64,000 bases of DNA from Peptostreptococcus equinus (GTDB lineage Bacteria; Bacillota; Clostridia; Peptostreptococcales; Peptostreptococcaceae): positions 496,001-560,000 of the forward strand of contig NZ_CP114052.1 in the NCBI RefSeq assembly GCF_027125355.1. The letters run 5' to 3'. The translations under genes and the position numbers were made by a program. Of the stretch, positions 7,615-16,549 are shown one piece after another. Position 1 is the stretch's first letter. Each line of letters begins with the position of its first letter. The notes below the pieces were generated by a model. The model did no database searches, had not been told where the DNA came from, and saw only the letters and a list, made by a program, of their open reading frames with translations.

Positions 7615-10600
7615 ATGCGAATAAATGATTTTCATAACATTTTGGAGCTAATCAAATTTCTTTAAGCAGGCTTTACGGCGATGAAAAAATAGACAGTCTG
7701 ATGAATGAGCTTAGAATAGCCGATGAGGATAGAATATCCTTTACTAAGTTTGTAAGGGACTCAGTGAGCTGTGCGGTAGCTTCAAGATTTAAGTTAGATT
7801 ATCCGATAGATAATGGGCTTCTAAAGGCAAATTTTGCAATACTTGATAGTATTTCCTTTATGAGCTTAGGTGAAATTGTATCGGATATTAGCGGAAAGAT
7901 TATTGATGCGACCATTCAAAAAAGCAAAGAACTGGAGCTTCAAAAAGAAGTTTTAAGAGGAAAAGAAGCAGGATATAATAAGATTAAAGAAGAATTAGAG
8001 GAGGTAGAAGAAAATGTACTTCGACGAGATGATCAGGAAAGAAATGAAAACGAGCGAGTTCTCCGAAATGGAGAGTACCGACGAGATAATACAGAAAATC
8101 AGAGAGAATACGCTAAACAGCTTGGAGAAACAGACGGAATTTATGAAGATTTATCCGAATCCGACCTACGCAGTGATGAGGCTGGAGTTTCTTTCAGAGA
8201 GCGAAGAGCAGAGCCATTTCGAGATGTTGGTAGACCTATACAAGGAGAAGAAACTGACAGGACACCTGATGGATATTCAGAAACAGGCGATAGAATTTAT
8301 GAGAACGGAGAAGCCGAAATTGATGGAGGATTGGAAGATAGAGGACGAGAACGATCCGCAGTATGGGGCGATGATTTCAGCTCTGAAGGAAATGACGATC
8401 AAGGAAGTAGTGGAAATTTAAAAGATAATACTGAGGTAGAGATAAGAGAAGCTGAAAATGCTTCTTTTTCTTTACCCAAAAATACTTACAGACAGATGAG
8501 GCTTACCATTCCATTAACTCAGAAGGATATAGATACCGTCCTTATTAACGGAGGAAATCACGATGGAAGTAGACTTCCTCTTATTGCAGAGTTTTCTAAA
8601 GGAAAAAGTAATGGAGAATTGGGAGAATACCTCAAAGATACATTTAGAGGCGGAAACGGATTTTACATTGATGAAAGAGAAGTATCTTCCTGGTATTCGG
8701 ATAAAGGTATTCATTTAGCTTATGGAACATCAGCAAGAGAAGATAATACGCAAGTTTTAAGCTGGAGTGATGCTGCAAAGAGGATAAATGAGCTTCTTGA
8801 TAGCGGGGAGTTTGCTACAAATGTAGAGCTTTCTGAAGCCCTTGATTATGAAAGGGATCGTATTTCAGAATCCTTATGGTATTTAACGCATGATTTAAGC
8901 GAAGAAGGAAAGGCACAGGGATATTTTGAACTATTGAAAACAAGTGGAGGGGGCTTTCCGGAAGAAACGAAAAGATTGTCTGAAGCATTAAAAAATCCTG
9001 AGTATCTAAAGGAAACAATCGAAGAATATGGCAGGTTTTTGGAAGGATATAAAGAAAATAGAGATGTACTAAGATTTCACTATCATAAGGTAGATAGTCT
9101 TTATCAGAAGTTGCAAGAACTTGAGTTGCCACGAAAGGAATACAGTACCAATCTAACAGAACTTCCAAAAGTAAAGTCATTTATCACAGAAGATGAAGTC
9201 CTTGAAAGTCTTTCAAGAGGAAGCGGAGTAGATAGAGGAAAAGAGCGAATAACAAAGTATTTCAGAGAAAATCATACCTTGCAGGAAAAAGCTGGCTTTC
9301 TAAAAGACAAGTATGGAATTGGTGGTAGAAGTCATGTAGTATCGGGGGCAATGGGAAGTGATGAATGGCATGATGCAAAGGGACTTAAATTACAAAAGAA
9401 AGATTGCAGTGATGTATTTCTTACTTGGTCAAGTGTGGCAAAGCATATTGATGAGCTGCTTTCTAAAAATCTTTATCTTGAGGAAAAGAAAATAGAAAGT
9501 AAGGTAGAGATAGAAGAAGCAAAAGAAACACAATATTATTCTAAAGATGATCCTGAAAACTTAATTACCGATGAAATGCTTGAAAGAGTGCCTGAGCTTT
9601 ATGCACAGGAAGATGTATCTTTAGCGGATAAAGAGGTTCATGCTGCATATATCATTCCGTTTAGAAGTAATTGGACTTGGTATATGACAGAATACGATAG
9701 GGAAAGTGGAGATGCCTTTGGACTTGTACTTGGGATTGAACCTGAATGGGGATATTTTAACCTTGAGGAGCTGAAAGAATTAAATGCCCAAAGGCTTATT
9801 TTAGAAGATTTTCCAAAGACCTTTAGAGAACTTAAAGATACAGAGCTTGTAAAACAAATGGATGAACAGGAGCTTCAATCAGTCTTTAATGGAGAGCTTA
9901 GCTTTGAAGAAGAAACAGAGATTGAAGTACCTAAAGAAGTAGAAGAAAGAATAGCTGCAACACCTGTTCAAGGTACGTTATTTGATTATTTCAAAGAAAG
10001 AGAAGAAGTAGAACTTAATGAAGAAAAGGAAAGCCTTTCATATGAATTTGCAGTTAAAGAAGGTGATACCGTCTATTTTAATCATGAAGAATACAGGGTT
10101 AGGGAGATTTCTAAAAACCAAATCACAGGAAGAAATGATTTATGGCTTGATCCGGTAAGAAGAGGAAACTATCAAATCCCGATTATAGACTTTGAAGATA
10201 ATGAGGACTTATTAAAGCAGATAAGCCTTGAAAGACCCAACTTTATTTTTGGAGATGAGGTTATATACAAGGACAAAAACTATACCATCACAGGCTTTGA
10301 TGATATGGGAAATAACCTAAAGACAGTAACGGTTAAGGACAATACCGAATATCTTGGCGGTATGATAACAGGCTCCGATGTAATCCCTTATCGTCTTGAA
10401 AGCGACCTTGAGAGGGTATTTCAAAATCTAACCTATACGAAACCTGAAAAGACTATTGAGGAAGTAGAAATAAAGAAAGCTGAGGCTCATAACTTCAAAA
10501 TCACAGAAGAAACGCTCCCGGAAAAGTTATCTCCAAGTGAGAGACTGAATAACAACCTTGAAGCAATTTCCATGCTTAATCGTGTAGAGAGTGGACAAAG

Positions 10601-11750
10601 AGAGCTTGACAGTACATCTCAGGAGGTTTTAGCAAGGTATGTAGGCTGGGGCGGACTTTCCGAAGTCTTTGATGAAAGCAAGGAAGGTCAGTGGAAAGAA
10701 GCAAGGGCTTTTCTAAAGGAGAACTTATCACATGCAGAATACGAAGCTGCAAGAGAATCTACTTTAACGAGCTTTTACACACCGAAAACCGTAATTGACG
10801 GAATATATAAGACGCTTTCGGATATGGGATTTAAACAGGGGAATATTTTAGAGCCAAGTATGGGTATCGGAAACTTTATAGGCAATATTCTTGATGAAAT
10901 GAACAAGTCAAAGTTTTATGGCGTAGAACTTGACTCGGTAAGCGGTCGAATTGGAAAACTACTATACCCTGAAAGTGAAGTGCAGATTAAAGGACTGGAA
11001 GAAACTTCCTTTTCCAATAACTTCTTCGATGCAGTTATCGGCAATGTACCCTTTGGAGAATATAAGGTAAATGACAGGGAGTATAACAAAAATAACTTCC
11101 TTAATGAACTTGATAAGGAACTCGAAAGAAGAGGACATAAGTTTGTAAGGTATGCAGATGACTGTATGATATTATGCAAAAGTAAAAGAGGAGCTAAGAG
11201 GATATTGGAGAACATAATCCCATATATCGAAAAGAAGTTATTTCTCAAAGTAAACAGAGAAAAGACAGTAGTGGAATATGTGGGAAAAGTAAAGTTTCTA
11301 GGATACGGATTCATGGAAACAAGAGGTAAATGCAAACTGAAAGTACATAAGAAATCCAAGGAGAAGTTACTTAAGAAAATGCGAGAGCTAACAAACCGTT
11401 CAAACGGGATGGGAAATCTGCAGAGGATGACTAAGATTAAGCAGCTTATACATGGATGGGTAAACTACTTTAAGCTTGCAGATATGAAGAAGTTTCTGGC
11501 AGAAACTGATGAACTGATGCGAAGAAGAATAAGAGCAGTATACTGGAAACAATGGAAGAAGGTAAGGACAAGAATCAGAGAGCTGATAAACTATGGACTT
11601 GAAAAATGGAAAGCGCTGGAAATAGCGAATACCAGAAAAGGTTCATGGAGAGCTTCTATTGTTCTGAACAAATCACTAACTAATAAAATAATAGCTGCAA
11701 AAGGCTTTGAAACCTTCAGCAGCTATTATGCAAAATGTAAAGTAAACTAG
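7615..11750 (+). pseudogene. LtrC-like DNA methylase/helicase gene fused in frame to a group II intron reverse transcriptase
   Basis: The ATG at 7615 (RBS AAGGAGG) starts MRINDFHNILE. A one-base shift near 7650 moves the frame to SRLYGDEKIDSL, after which one frame stays open to 11750. The first about 1130 residues resemble the large ICE protein with DUF3849/YodL-like regions and an N6-adenine methylase core (RYVGWGGL, NILEPSMGIGNF, GNVPFGEY). At about 11103 it passes without a stop into LNELDKELERRGHKFVRYADD. This is the middle of a group II intron maturase: RT from the YADD box on, then the X domain. The methylase C-terminus, the helicase and the RT N-terminus are lost. Frame retention over the junction looks accidental. 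Confidence 0.8.
8014..8421 (+). CDS. nested alternative-frame ORF, possibly TnpV-like
   Basis: 135 codons lying wholly inside the large methylase ORF but in another frame. Its ATG has a strong Shine-Dalgarno sequence (GAGGAGG, spacing 9). The product MYFDEMIRKEMKTSEF... is acidic and helical. Its KKLTGHLMDIQKQAIEF segment weakly resembles TnpV proteins of conjugative transposons. Over the same span the large frame encodes a low-complexity charged linker (NENER, RERR, DRGRERS), which would tolerate a second frame. Genuine expression is plausible but unproven. Confidence 0.4.
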   Translation: MYFDEMIRKEMKTSEFSEMESTDEIIQKIRENTLNSLEKQTEFMKIYPNPTYAVMRLEFLSESEEQSHFEMLVDLYKEKKLTGHLMDIQKQAIEFMRTEKPKLMEDWKIEDENDPQYGAMISALKEMTIKEVVEI

Positions 11751-11830
11751 GAAACCGCCGTATACTGAACGGTACGTACGGTGGTGTGAGAGGTCGACTA
11801 GTCAAATAATGACTAGTCTCCTACTCGATT
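11104..11830 (+). mobile_element. 3' half of a group II intron (5' truncated)
   Basis: Begins inside the intron-encoded RT (YADDCMILCKSK box, then a maturase X region ending SSYYAKCKVN at 11750; no HNH endonuclease domain follows) and ends with domains V and VI. Domains I-IV and the RT N-terminus are absent, so it cannot splice or move alone. The break sits exactly at the fusion with the methylase gene. Confidence 0.8.
11754..11830 (+). ncRNA. group II intron domains V and VI
   Basis: Domain V: ACCGCCGTA pairs with TACGGTGGT around a GAAC-type loop (about 11754-11785). Domain VI: GACTAGTC pairs with GACTAGTC across AAATAAT, followed by TCCTACTCGAT, where an unpaired A would be the branch point. 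The intron 3' end is near 11829. The downstream exon should resume at about 11830. Confidence 0.8.
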
Positions 11831-11890
11831 ATAGGTTTGGCTCTGATGTTGGTATGAACAGTATTTGTAGTATATGACACTATGATAAAT

Positions 11891-12068
11891 CATCATCTTC
11901 ATGGTCATACGCATACGATTGTTTCATACACATAACGGTGTGACGCATACTCATATGATTACACATGAACATGAGCATAGTCATTTTAGAAATGAAGAGA
12001 GGCATGGTCACAAACATGAAGACTATATAAATAGTCAGGAACATAAATTGGCTCATATACATGGATGA
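11891..12068 (+). pseudogene. histidine-rich peptide fragment
   Basis: Two frames over this stretch read as histidine-rich protein: HHLHGHTH, then, after a stop and frame change, HNGVTHTHMITHEHEHSH and on to HIHG with a stop at 12066. Around 17 of 45 residues in the second part are His. Such runs occur in metal-handling proteins (Ni/Zn chaperones or transporter loops). No start codon, RBS or remaining domain is visible. It is treated as the tail of a lost gene in the ICE remnant. Confidence 0.45.
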
Positions 12069-12134
12069 TAATTCCCAGTATATCGAGGTAATACCTTTTA
12101 ACAATAACCTTATGCTATAGTTAAAAAGTATGTG

Positions 12135-12214
12135 GATATGTTCCCACACACGAGGCTTTTCTAAAATCTAAAAAGCCATTTTTCTATTTGAAAAATATCT
12201 TGTGGGAACATATC
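12135..12214. repeat. nested inverted repeat (14-bp perfect outer arms)
   Basis: GATATGTTCCCACA (12135-12148) is the exact reverse complement of 12201-12214. Inside lies a second pair, GGCTTTT (12154-12160) with AAAAGCC (12171-12177). No long T run follows, so it is not a typical terminator. It could be the remnant of a small transposable element or a structured RNA. The rest of 12215-12393 shows no gene. Confidence 0.6.
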
Positions 12215-12393
12215 AATAGTAAAAATCGTAGGCGTGTGTAGGCAAGATAGATATTTATAGGGGAGTGAACGGGACGGATATAAAATATAATTAATAGTCA
12301 AGTAAAGAATTAGACAACAAAATAACCTCATATATCAAAATATAAAATAATGGACTTAGCTTTTTAAAATTAAGTTCTTTAATAGTTAGTAGA

Positions 12394-13365
12394 TTAGGAA
12401 TTCTGAAGAGAATCTCTTAATTTTCTATATTCAATAATGGGTTTATCACCGTATATTAAATTTTCATTTGATTTTAAAGAAGAAGCCTTAGGTCTTTGAG
12501 TTTCAACAACCCTTTTGTCCTGCCTTTCAATAATTAAATTGGCATATTTTCCAAAAAATCCAATAAATCTATTAATTAATTTAATGCCTGTGATCTTATT
12601 GTAGAAACGAAGATATAAAATTGTATTTTCATCATCAATTGGAGCAAAAAATATTAAAACCTTGATTTTATCTGTAATATTATTTAGCCATACATTTGGA
12701 AACTTAAATTTTAAAAAAGTCGATTTAATTTTACAGTCCTTGGATTTTTTAGGTGCTTGTCCCTCATCTACTTCATTATGTGCACTTGTAAGAATGGTTT
12801 TTTTGTCTTCCGATACGATAACCTTAGGTCCGTTGATAAGTGTTTTACATCCAGCACCTATCGTGTTATGGTGAACAAAAGGTAGATGGACGACATCAAG
12901 TTGATTTTCAATAGCTCTTGAATAATGTGTATTCCAATGGTCTTTGAACTCTGAAAAAACAAAAGACTTGTCTATTTCATCGTGGAAAGGAATATCATCG
13001 CTAGATTTATCTTTATCACCGTACCAGATGTAAATAATGCCATGCTTTTCTATGAGCTTAAAAAAACTTACATTATATCTAGTTAAATCACCTTGATTGT
13101 TAATCCCATTGGCAGGGATAAATTGACATTCACCTTCACCATTAAACTCTAAGCCATGAAAAGGGCATTGAATGGTACAATTATTTACAACCTTACCTTT
13201 AGAAAGAGCAGCACCTCTATGACTACACATATCCATTAAACAAGAAACTTCTCCATTATTATCCCTATAGAAAACAAGGTCCATTCCAAGTCTTCTAACG
13301 CCAACCAATTGATTCTTATTGACTTCACTTGAAGAAAGCACGGCATACCATTGATCTTTTATCAT
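12394..13365 (-). CDS. Rieske non-heme iron oxygenase alpha subunit-like protein
   Basis: 323 residues. The N-terminal Rieske [2Fe-2S] domain has Cys47-x-His49 and Cys67-x2-His70 (CSHRGAA, CPFHG). The C-terminal catalytic domain carries a mononuclear iron motif (ENQLDVVHLPFVHH; Asp157, His160, His165). The ATG at 13365 is preferred over an upstream GTG because AGGAG sits 7 bases before it. Family members hydroxylate or demethylate aromatic or sterol-like substrates using O2. No reductase or ferredoxin gene is nearby. It stands alone, between the ICE debris and the IS, in an otherwise anaerobic gene set. Substrate unknown. Confidence 0.88.
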   Translation of the reverse strand: MIKDQWYAVLSSSEVNKNQLVGVRRLGMDLVFYRDNNGEVSCLMDMCSHRGAALSKGKVVNNCTIQCPFHGLEFNGEGECQFIPANGINNQGDLTRYNVSFFKLIEKHGIIYIWYGDKDKSSDDIPFHDEIDKSFVFSEFKDHWNTHYSRAIENQLDVVHLPFVHHNTIGAGCKTLINGPKVIVSEDKKTILTSAHNEVDEGQAPKKSKDCKIKSTFLKFKFPNVWLNNITDKIKVLIFFAPIDDENTILYLRFYNKITGIKLINRFIGFFGKYANLIIERQDKRVVETQRPKASSLKSNENLIYGDKPIIEYRKLRDSLQNS

Positions 13366-13440
13366 ATAAATACTCCTCACCTTTCTAATTAAACATTTAT
13401 TTATATTATACTATAAAAACATTTAAATTTCATTACTTAA

Positions 13441-13449
13441 TAGGAAGTT
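13441..13449. repeat. IS target-site duplication, left copy
   Basis: TAGGAAGTT immediately outside the left IS end; the identical 9-mer flanks the right end at 14944-14952. Confidence 0.8.
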
Positions 13450-14943
13450 GGTTGTGTCAATTTTTTGTAGGACAGTTCACTATGCTCTGAGGTTTGTGAA
13501 CACTTTGCGAGAAACCAACGGTTTTGACATAGGATTTTCTGTTCCCTTTATTTTTTTCTTATTTCTTATTTTCTCTGTTTTTTCATTATCTGACTCTTTA
13601 TTTATTATCTTTCTTATATATTCCTTTAAATCTCCGCCGTTCTTTTTGTATGCCCTTATTCGGCTTATATTATCTGCTCCTTCAATGCTCCATGTCAAAG
13701 GCCTAGAACTTAATCTATCACTTAATAGATGACTTACATGACCTTCAGCACTACATCCTTCATATCCAGTACTCATTGTTCTATATATTGATTCCCAGTT
13801 GTTTATAAAGTAACTATGACAGTCACTTATAGCCTTTTCTTGACTTTTCTTTAACTCTAAGTCAAATACTTCTCTGAAGTACTCTTGCAGTCTCTCAAAA
13901 TCTTTGCCTTCTATGCACTTTCTAAGATTATCTTCAAATAAGTGTCCTGTTTTGAGTTCTGCATCTATGAACCTTGATGCTTTCTTTATGTATTTCTGAA
14001 TATGAAACTTATCTTGATAGTATACACTTTTAGGTATCTGGTTGACTCCTTCTTTTATCCATTTACCACCATCTCCACTCACAGTAACTTCTTTAACCTT
14101 ACTCAAATCATATGCATCATCTATATAGCTTAAAACATCTCTCCAAAGCTCCTCATTAACATATTTTATGTTTCCTACAAAATATCGTATGTTTTTAAGT
14201 TGCATTCTCTTTCTACCAACACTCTTTCTACCTTCATGAACGTATATGACTTTTTCTATATGGTTCTTACCATCTGTGTAATTAACGTGATCTTCATCAG
14301 CCTCTACATATATTCTATCTATCTCTTTTTTCTCTTTAACTTCAAGGTCGGTATTGGAGATATCTCCATATTTAACAACAAGATTATGCACGGTCATTTT
14401 ACTAGTTATTCCTGAATGACTATGGTGATCTACTGCCTTTTTATAGGACATATCTGATGCATCTGATAGTAGTGAAGCAATCAAATTATTCTCAATCCTT
14501 TGATGTTTTTTCAAATGAATTTTTTCATCCAATAAGTAAGTGTATTTTCCAGTACGCTTATTAACATAATAAGTCCTCTTAAATACTAATGGCCCCATTT
14601 CTGTACAAATCGTCCTGTTTTCATTTCTTCTTTGGATATTCCAACTTTTTACTCTAGAGGCACTTTTTCTGATTCGCTCATCTTCGTTTTCTAAAGCTTC
14701 AGTTATAATGTTTAATCCAACCTGATTCATAACATTCTGAGTAAGTTCAACTACTCTAGAAAAATCAGTAGTTTTATTAATTAACATTTTCTCGATATTT
14801 TCTTGAAGACCTTCGATTTTTTTAGTTATTTCTGATAAAATTGACATGAGAGTAGCTCCTTTGATAGTTTTTTTGGTCAAAAACATTTTATCAAATATTG
14901 GCTACTCTTATTAATTTTTGTCCTACAATTATTTTACGCTAAC
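13450..14943 (-). mobile_element. ISLre2-family insertion sequence with 9-bp target duplication
   Basis: A 1494-bp element with imperfect 25-bp terminal inverted repeats. The left end 13450-13474 and the reverse complement of 14919-14943 agree at 18 of 25 positions, sharing TTGTAGGACA. It is flanked by the identical 9-mer TAGGAAGTT at 13441-13449 and 14944-14952. One transposase ORF on the minus strand fills it. The intact ends, ORF and duplication suggest a fairly recent insertion. Confidence 0.88.
13480..14847 (-). CDS. ISLre2-family (UPF0236) transposase
   Basis: 455 residues matching the ISLre2/UPF0236 type: TEMGPLVFKRTYYVNKRTGKY near residue 87, IYVEADEDHVNY in the centre, VSGDGGKWIKEG, and a late SAEGHVSHLLSDRLSSRP. 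It starts at the ATG at 14847, which has AAAGGAG eight bases upstream. A further in-frame ATG 13 codons earlier lacks an RBS. The gene appears intact and lies inside clear terminal repeats, so the element may still be active. It inserted between the Rieske gene and the right end of the ICE. Confidence 0.92.
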   Translation of the reverse strand: MSILSEITKKIEGLQENIEKMLINKTTDFSRVVELTQNVMNQVGLNIITEALENEDERIRKSASRVKSWNIQRRNENRTICTEMGPLVFKRTYYVNKRTGKYTYLLDEKIHLKKHQRIENNLIASLLSDASDMSYKKAVDHHSHSGITSKMTVHNLVVKYGDISNTDLEVKEKKEIDRIYVEADEDHVNYTDGKNHIEKVIYVHEGRKSVGRKRMQLKNIRYFVGNIKYVNEELWRDVLSYIDDAYDLSKVKEVTVSGDGGKWIKEGVNQIPKSVYYQDKFHIQKYIKKASRFIDAELKTGHLFEDNLRKCIEGKDFERLQEYFREVFDLELKKSQEKAISDCHSYFINNWESIYRTMSTGYEGCSAEGHVSHLLSDRLSSRPLTWSIEGADNISRIRAYKKNGGDLKEYIRKIINKESDNEKTEKIRNKKKIKGTENPMSKPLVSRKVFTNLRA

Positions 14944-14952
14944 TAGGAAGTT
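14944..14952. repeat. IS target-site duplication, right copy
   Basis: Second copy of the 9-mer TAGGAAGTT directly outside the right IS end. Confidence 0.8.
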
Positions 14953-15069
14953 CTAGTAATAAGTTCACAAAAATACTATTATTTGAGGGCATTCTTTAAT
15001 TTGAATCAGAAAATGAACTGTTAAGTTTAAAAAAATTGTAAAAGAAACTTGTTTAATCAGAAATGACTA

Positions 15070-15120
15070 GGGACAATGGGGATGTTTAATTTTGTCCCAC
15101 TTTTATTTTTAAAAGTTGGG
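15070..15120. other. paired hairpins at the right end of the ICE
   Basis: GGGACAA (15070-15076) pairs with TTGTCCC (15092-15098). Overlapping it, CCCACTTTTA (15096-15105) pairs with TAAAAGTTGGG (15110-15120). They lie about 75 bp inside the right attachment copy and may be recombinase- or relaxosome-associated structure. The remainder of 14953-15144 shows no gene. Confidence 0.5.
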
Positions 15121-15144
15121 AGATGTGTTGTATAGTTAATCTAT

Positions 15145-15501
15145 ATGCTTGAAAGCTTGGAAATTGTGGGTATGTTTCATTTGACTAATCATCTTGAGAC
15201 GGTAGCATTATTGTCCAAACTCGATGTCGATAAGCATATAGATGTTGAAATTAAGCTGGATGAGCTTGATTTGACAAGTGCTGAAAGTAAAGCAACCTAT
15301 GCACAAATCAAAGAGTATATATTGGAAAAATTTAATTTAAAGGTTTCGACACTTTATATTGCACAGATTAAAAAGAAGTGTGGAATTGTACTGAGGGAGC
15401 ATTATAATAAATCAAAAAAAGAGAAACAGGTTATTCCACAATGCACACCGGAAAAAGAGGAAGCTATTATGGATGCTTTAAGGCATTTTAAAATGATTTA
15501 G
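15145..15501 (+). pseudogene. second copy of the rumA replacement tail
   Basis: The frame from an ATG at 15145 reads 118 codons, and the last about 104 (HLETVALLSKLDVDK to RHFKMI) match the RlmD C-terminus almost residue for residue. There is no RBS before the ATG, and no methyltransferase domain precedes it. It is the unfused tail module of a second tandem element and is unlikely to be translated here. The natural host rumA 3' end was not found elsewhere in the window. Confidence 0.8.
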
Positions 15502-15623
15502 TAGAAATGGAGGGTATTTATGAGATGGATATTAAAAATAATCTTGTTTCCAATTAGCTTGGTGTTAATTATCCTCACTGCATTTCTGACATTTTTACTT
15601 ACCATAGGAACAACAATACTGTA
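15194..15623 (+). repeat. second attachment-site copy / left end of a second element (direct repeat 2)
   Basis: The partner of 3146-3575, offset 12048 bp. The bases just upstream (ATGTTTCATTTGACTAATCATC) imitate the rumA codons MFPHSVHI as MFHLTNHL. That is what an element's right end carrying a core-like sequence would give. This copy begins a second, more decayed element arranged in tandem. Confidence 0.75.
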
Positions 15624-15630
15624 TTGCTAA
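15520..15630 (+). pseudogene. truncated second copy of the CD1845-like membrane protein
   Basis: It keeps the GGAGG RBS and the first about 33 codons (MRWILKIILFPISLVLIIL), then ends ILYC-stop where the DNA joins a convergent vanZ-like fragment near 15620. The full copy at 3472 has 93 codons. Confidence 0.8.
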
Positions 15631-15933
15631 TACATACTGTGTAACTTCAAAAGCAAAACTTATTCCTGCTATCAATAAGATTTCTTTTAGAAATTTCCAG
15701 TAAAATGCTTTATGAAGTAGGAATCCAAATGGAACAAATACAATAACATTTAGAAGAGCCTCAAATAAAGGTATATCTCCTTCCATAACATTTTCATAGT
15801 GAAAAGGAATTAAATTTATGTCTCTAACTTTATGAATGTCTGAAATAGAAAAATTTAGTTTAAATACCACAAGCCATATAAGTAACATAAAATATAAAAA
15901 GAATAGTATTCTTGTAATTTTATTTTTCTTCAT
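15595..15933 (-). pseudogene. VanZ-family protein, C-terminally truncated
   Basis: 112 codons starting MKKNKITRILFFLYFMLL with GGAGG seven bases upstream. INLIPFHY and VIVFVPFGFLLHKAFYWKF are VanZ-family motifs. The usual C-terminal helix after the FEVTQY motif is missing, since the ORF runs out of homology at about 15625, where the CD1845 fragment joins. VanZ-type proteins are small membrane proteins, one of which gives low-level teicoplanin resistance. Truncation makes function doubtful. Confidence 0.7.
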
Positions 15934-15975
15934 TTTTCAACCTCCACAGCTTCAAATATTGTTTATCTATATTGG

Positions 15976-16104
15976 CTAAGCCTTGTAAATCTCTAAATGG
16001 CTCATATTTCTACACTTCGTAAGTTTTCTTTTCTCTTCAAAAAGAGCCTTTTCTTCTTCGGTTAGTTTAATTTCAAGTCGTTCATTTCTTATTCTATTTG
16101 CCAT
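15976..16104 (-). pseudogene. MobC/ribbon-helix-helix-like mobilisation protein fragment
   Basis: 42 codons, MANRIRNERLEIKLTEEEKALF..., with a strong RBS (AAAGGAGG). The ERLEIKLTEEEKALFEEK segment followed by CRNMSH is typical of the N-terminus of relaxosome MobC proteins (about 100-120 aa). The sequence then leaves the family and stops. It is consistent with a decayed mobilisation module. Confidence 0.55.
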
Positions 16105-16160
16105 AAATAGTTCCTCCTTTGAGTGTATTTCGGGGTTTTAGGGTTCTCCCTAACAAGCTA

Positions 16161-16212
16161 AAAATTGATAAAAAAAGAAGCAGATCCAGAAGGGCTGCTT
16201 CATCAATTTTTT
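16161..16212. terminator. strong hairpin, possibly bidirectional terminator
   Basis: AAAATTGAT (16161-16169) with ATCAATTTT (16202-16210), and inside it GAAGCAG (16177-16183) with CTGCTTC (16195-16201); a T run follows on the plus strand and A-rich sequence precedes it. Confidence 0.7.
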
Positions 16213-16549
16213 CGTAAGTATCCGTACACTTACTGTGCTTGCTACATAAGAATGAATAAAATAGCAAGCATTAAGCAAGTATTAAATTTATATCTATTAT
16301 AACAAAATATATTCATTATGTGATGTAAAAAAATAAATTATTCGTGAATAGTATACCTATATAAATATTAGATCAACAAAAAAACAACAATATCGTCTGA
16401 TATTGAGTAAAGAAATTTTAGTTGCGGGTTTCATTCTAAAAATAAAGTGATAGTATAAAAAAATTATAATAGCTAAAAAATGAGTTATGTGACCAAAGGT
16501 ATAATAAAAGTTTAGGAAAATCTAAAAATACAAACTTTAGGAGGGAATT
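16213..16549. other. AT-rich intergenic stretch with no recognised gene
   Basis: No ORF with an RBS. It separates the mobC/vanZ relics from the recombinase relic. GGAGG at 16540-16544 belongs to the recombinase pseudogene. Nothing else recognised. Confidence 0.6.

Larger units (their letters stand above)
3146..15200. mobile_element. decayed integrative conjugative element in rumA (Tn1549/CTn-like)
   Basis: Bounded by near-identical sequences at the HIETV codons of rumA: TTGAGAC at 3146-3152 and again at 15194-15200, with matching DNA following both for about 430 bp. Inside are fragments of conjugative-transposon genes in roughly element order: rumA tail, CD1845-like, CD1108-like, topB, LtrC/methylase. 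Cargo is also present: ClbS-like, AbrB + AlbA_2 ATPase, group II intron, Rieske oxygenase and an IS. No intact recombinase, relaxase or coupling protein remains, so it is immobile by itself. Integration at the 3' end of rumA is known for ICEs of Firmicutes; assignment to the Tn1549/CTn group rests on gene content. Confidence 0.75.

Noticed and set aside
7701..11750. A novel defence-type reverse transcriptase fused to a methylase
   Set aside because: The RT begins mid-domain, is followed by clear group II intron domains V-VI, and the methylase half is cut before its helicase; a deletion chimera explains it better.
11880..12149. 89-codon minus-strand ORF
   Set aside because: It is the reverse of the histidine-rich fragment (His codons give Met codons on the other strand) with no RBS.
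15145..15501. Stand-alone RumA-like gene
   Set aside because: No methyltransferase domain and no RBS; it is the element-encoded tail without the host 5' part.
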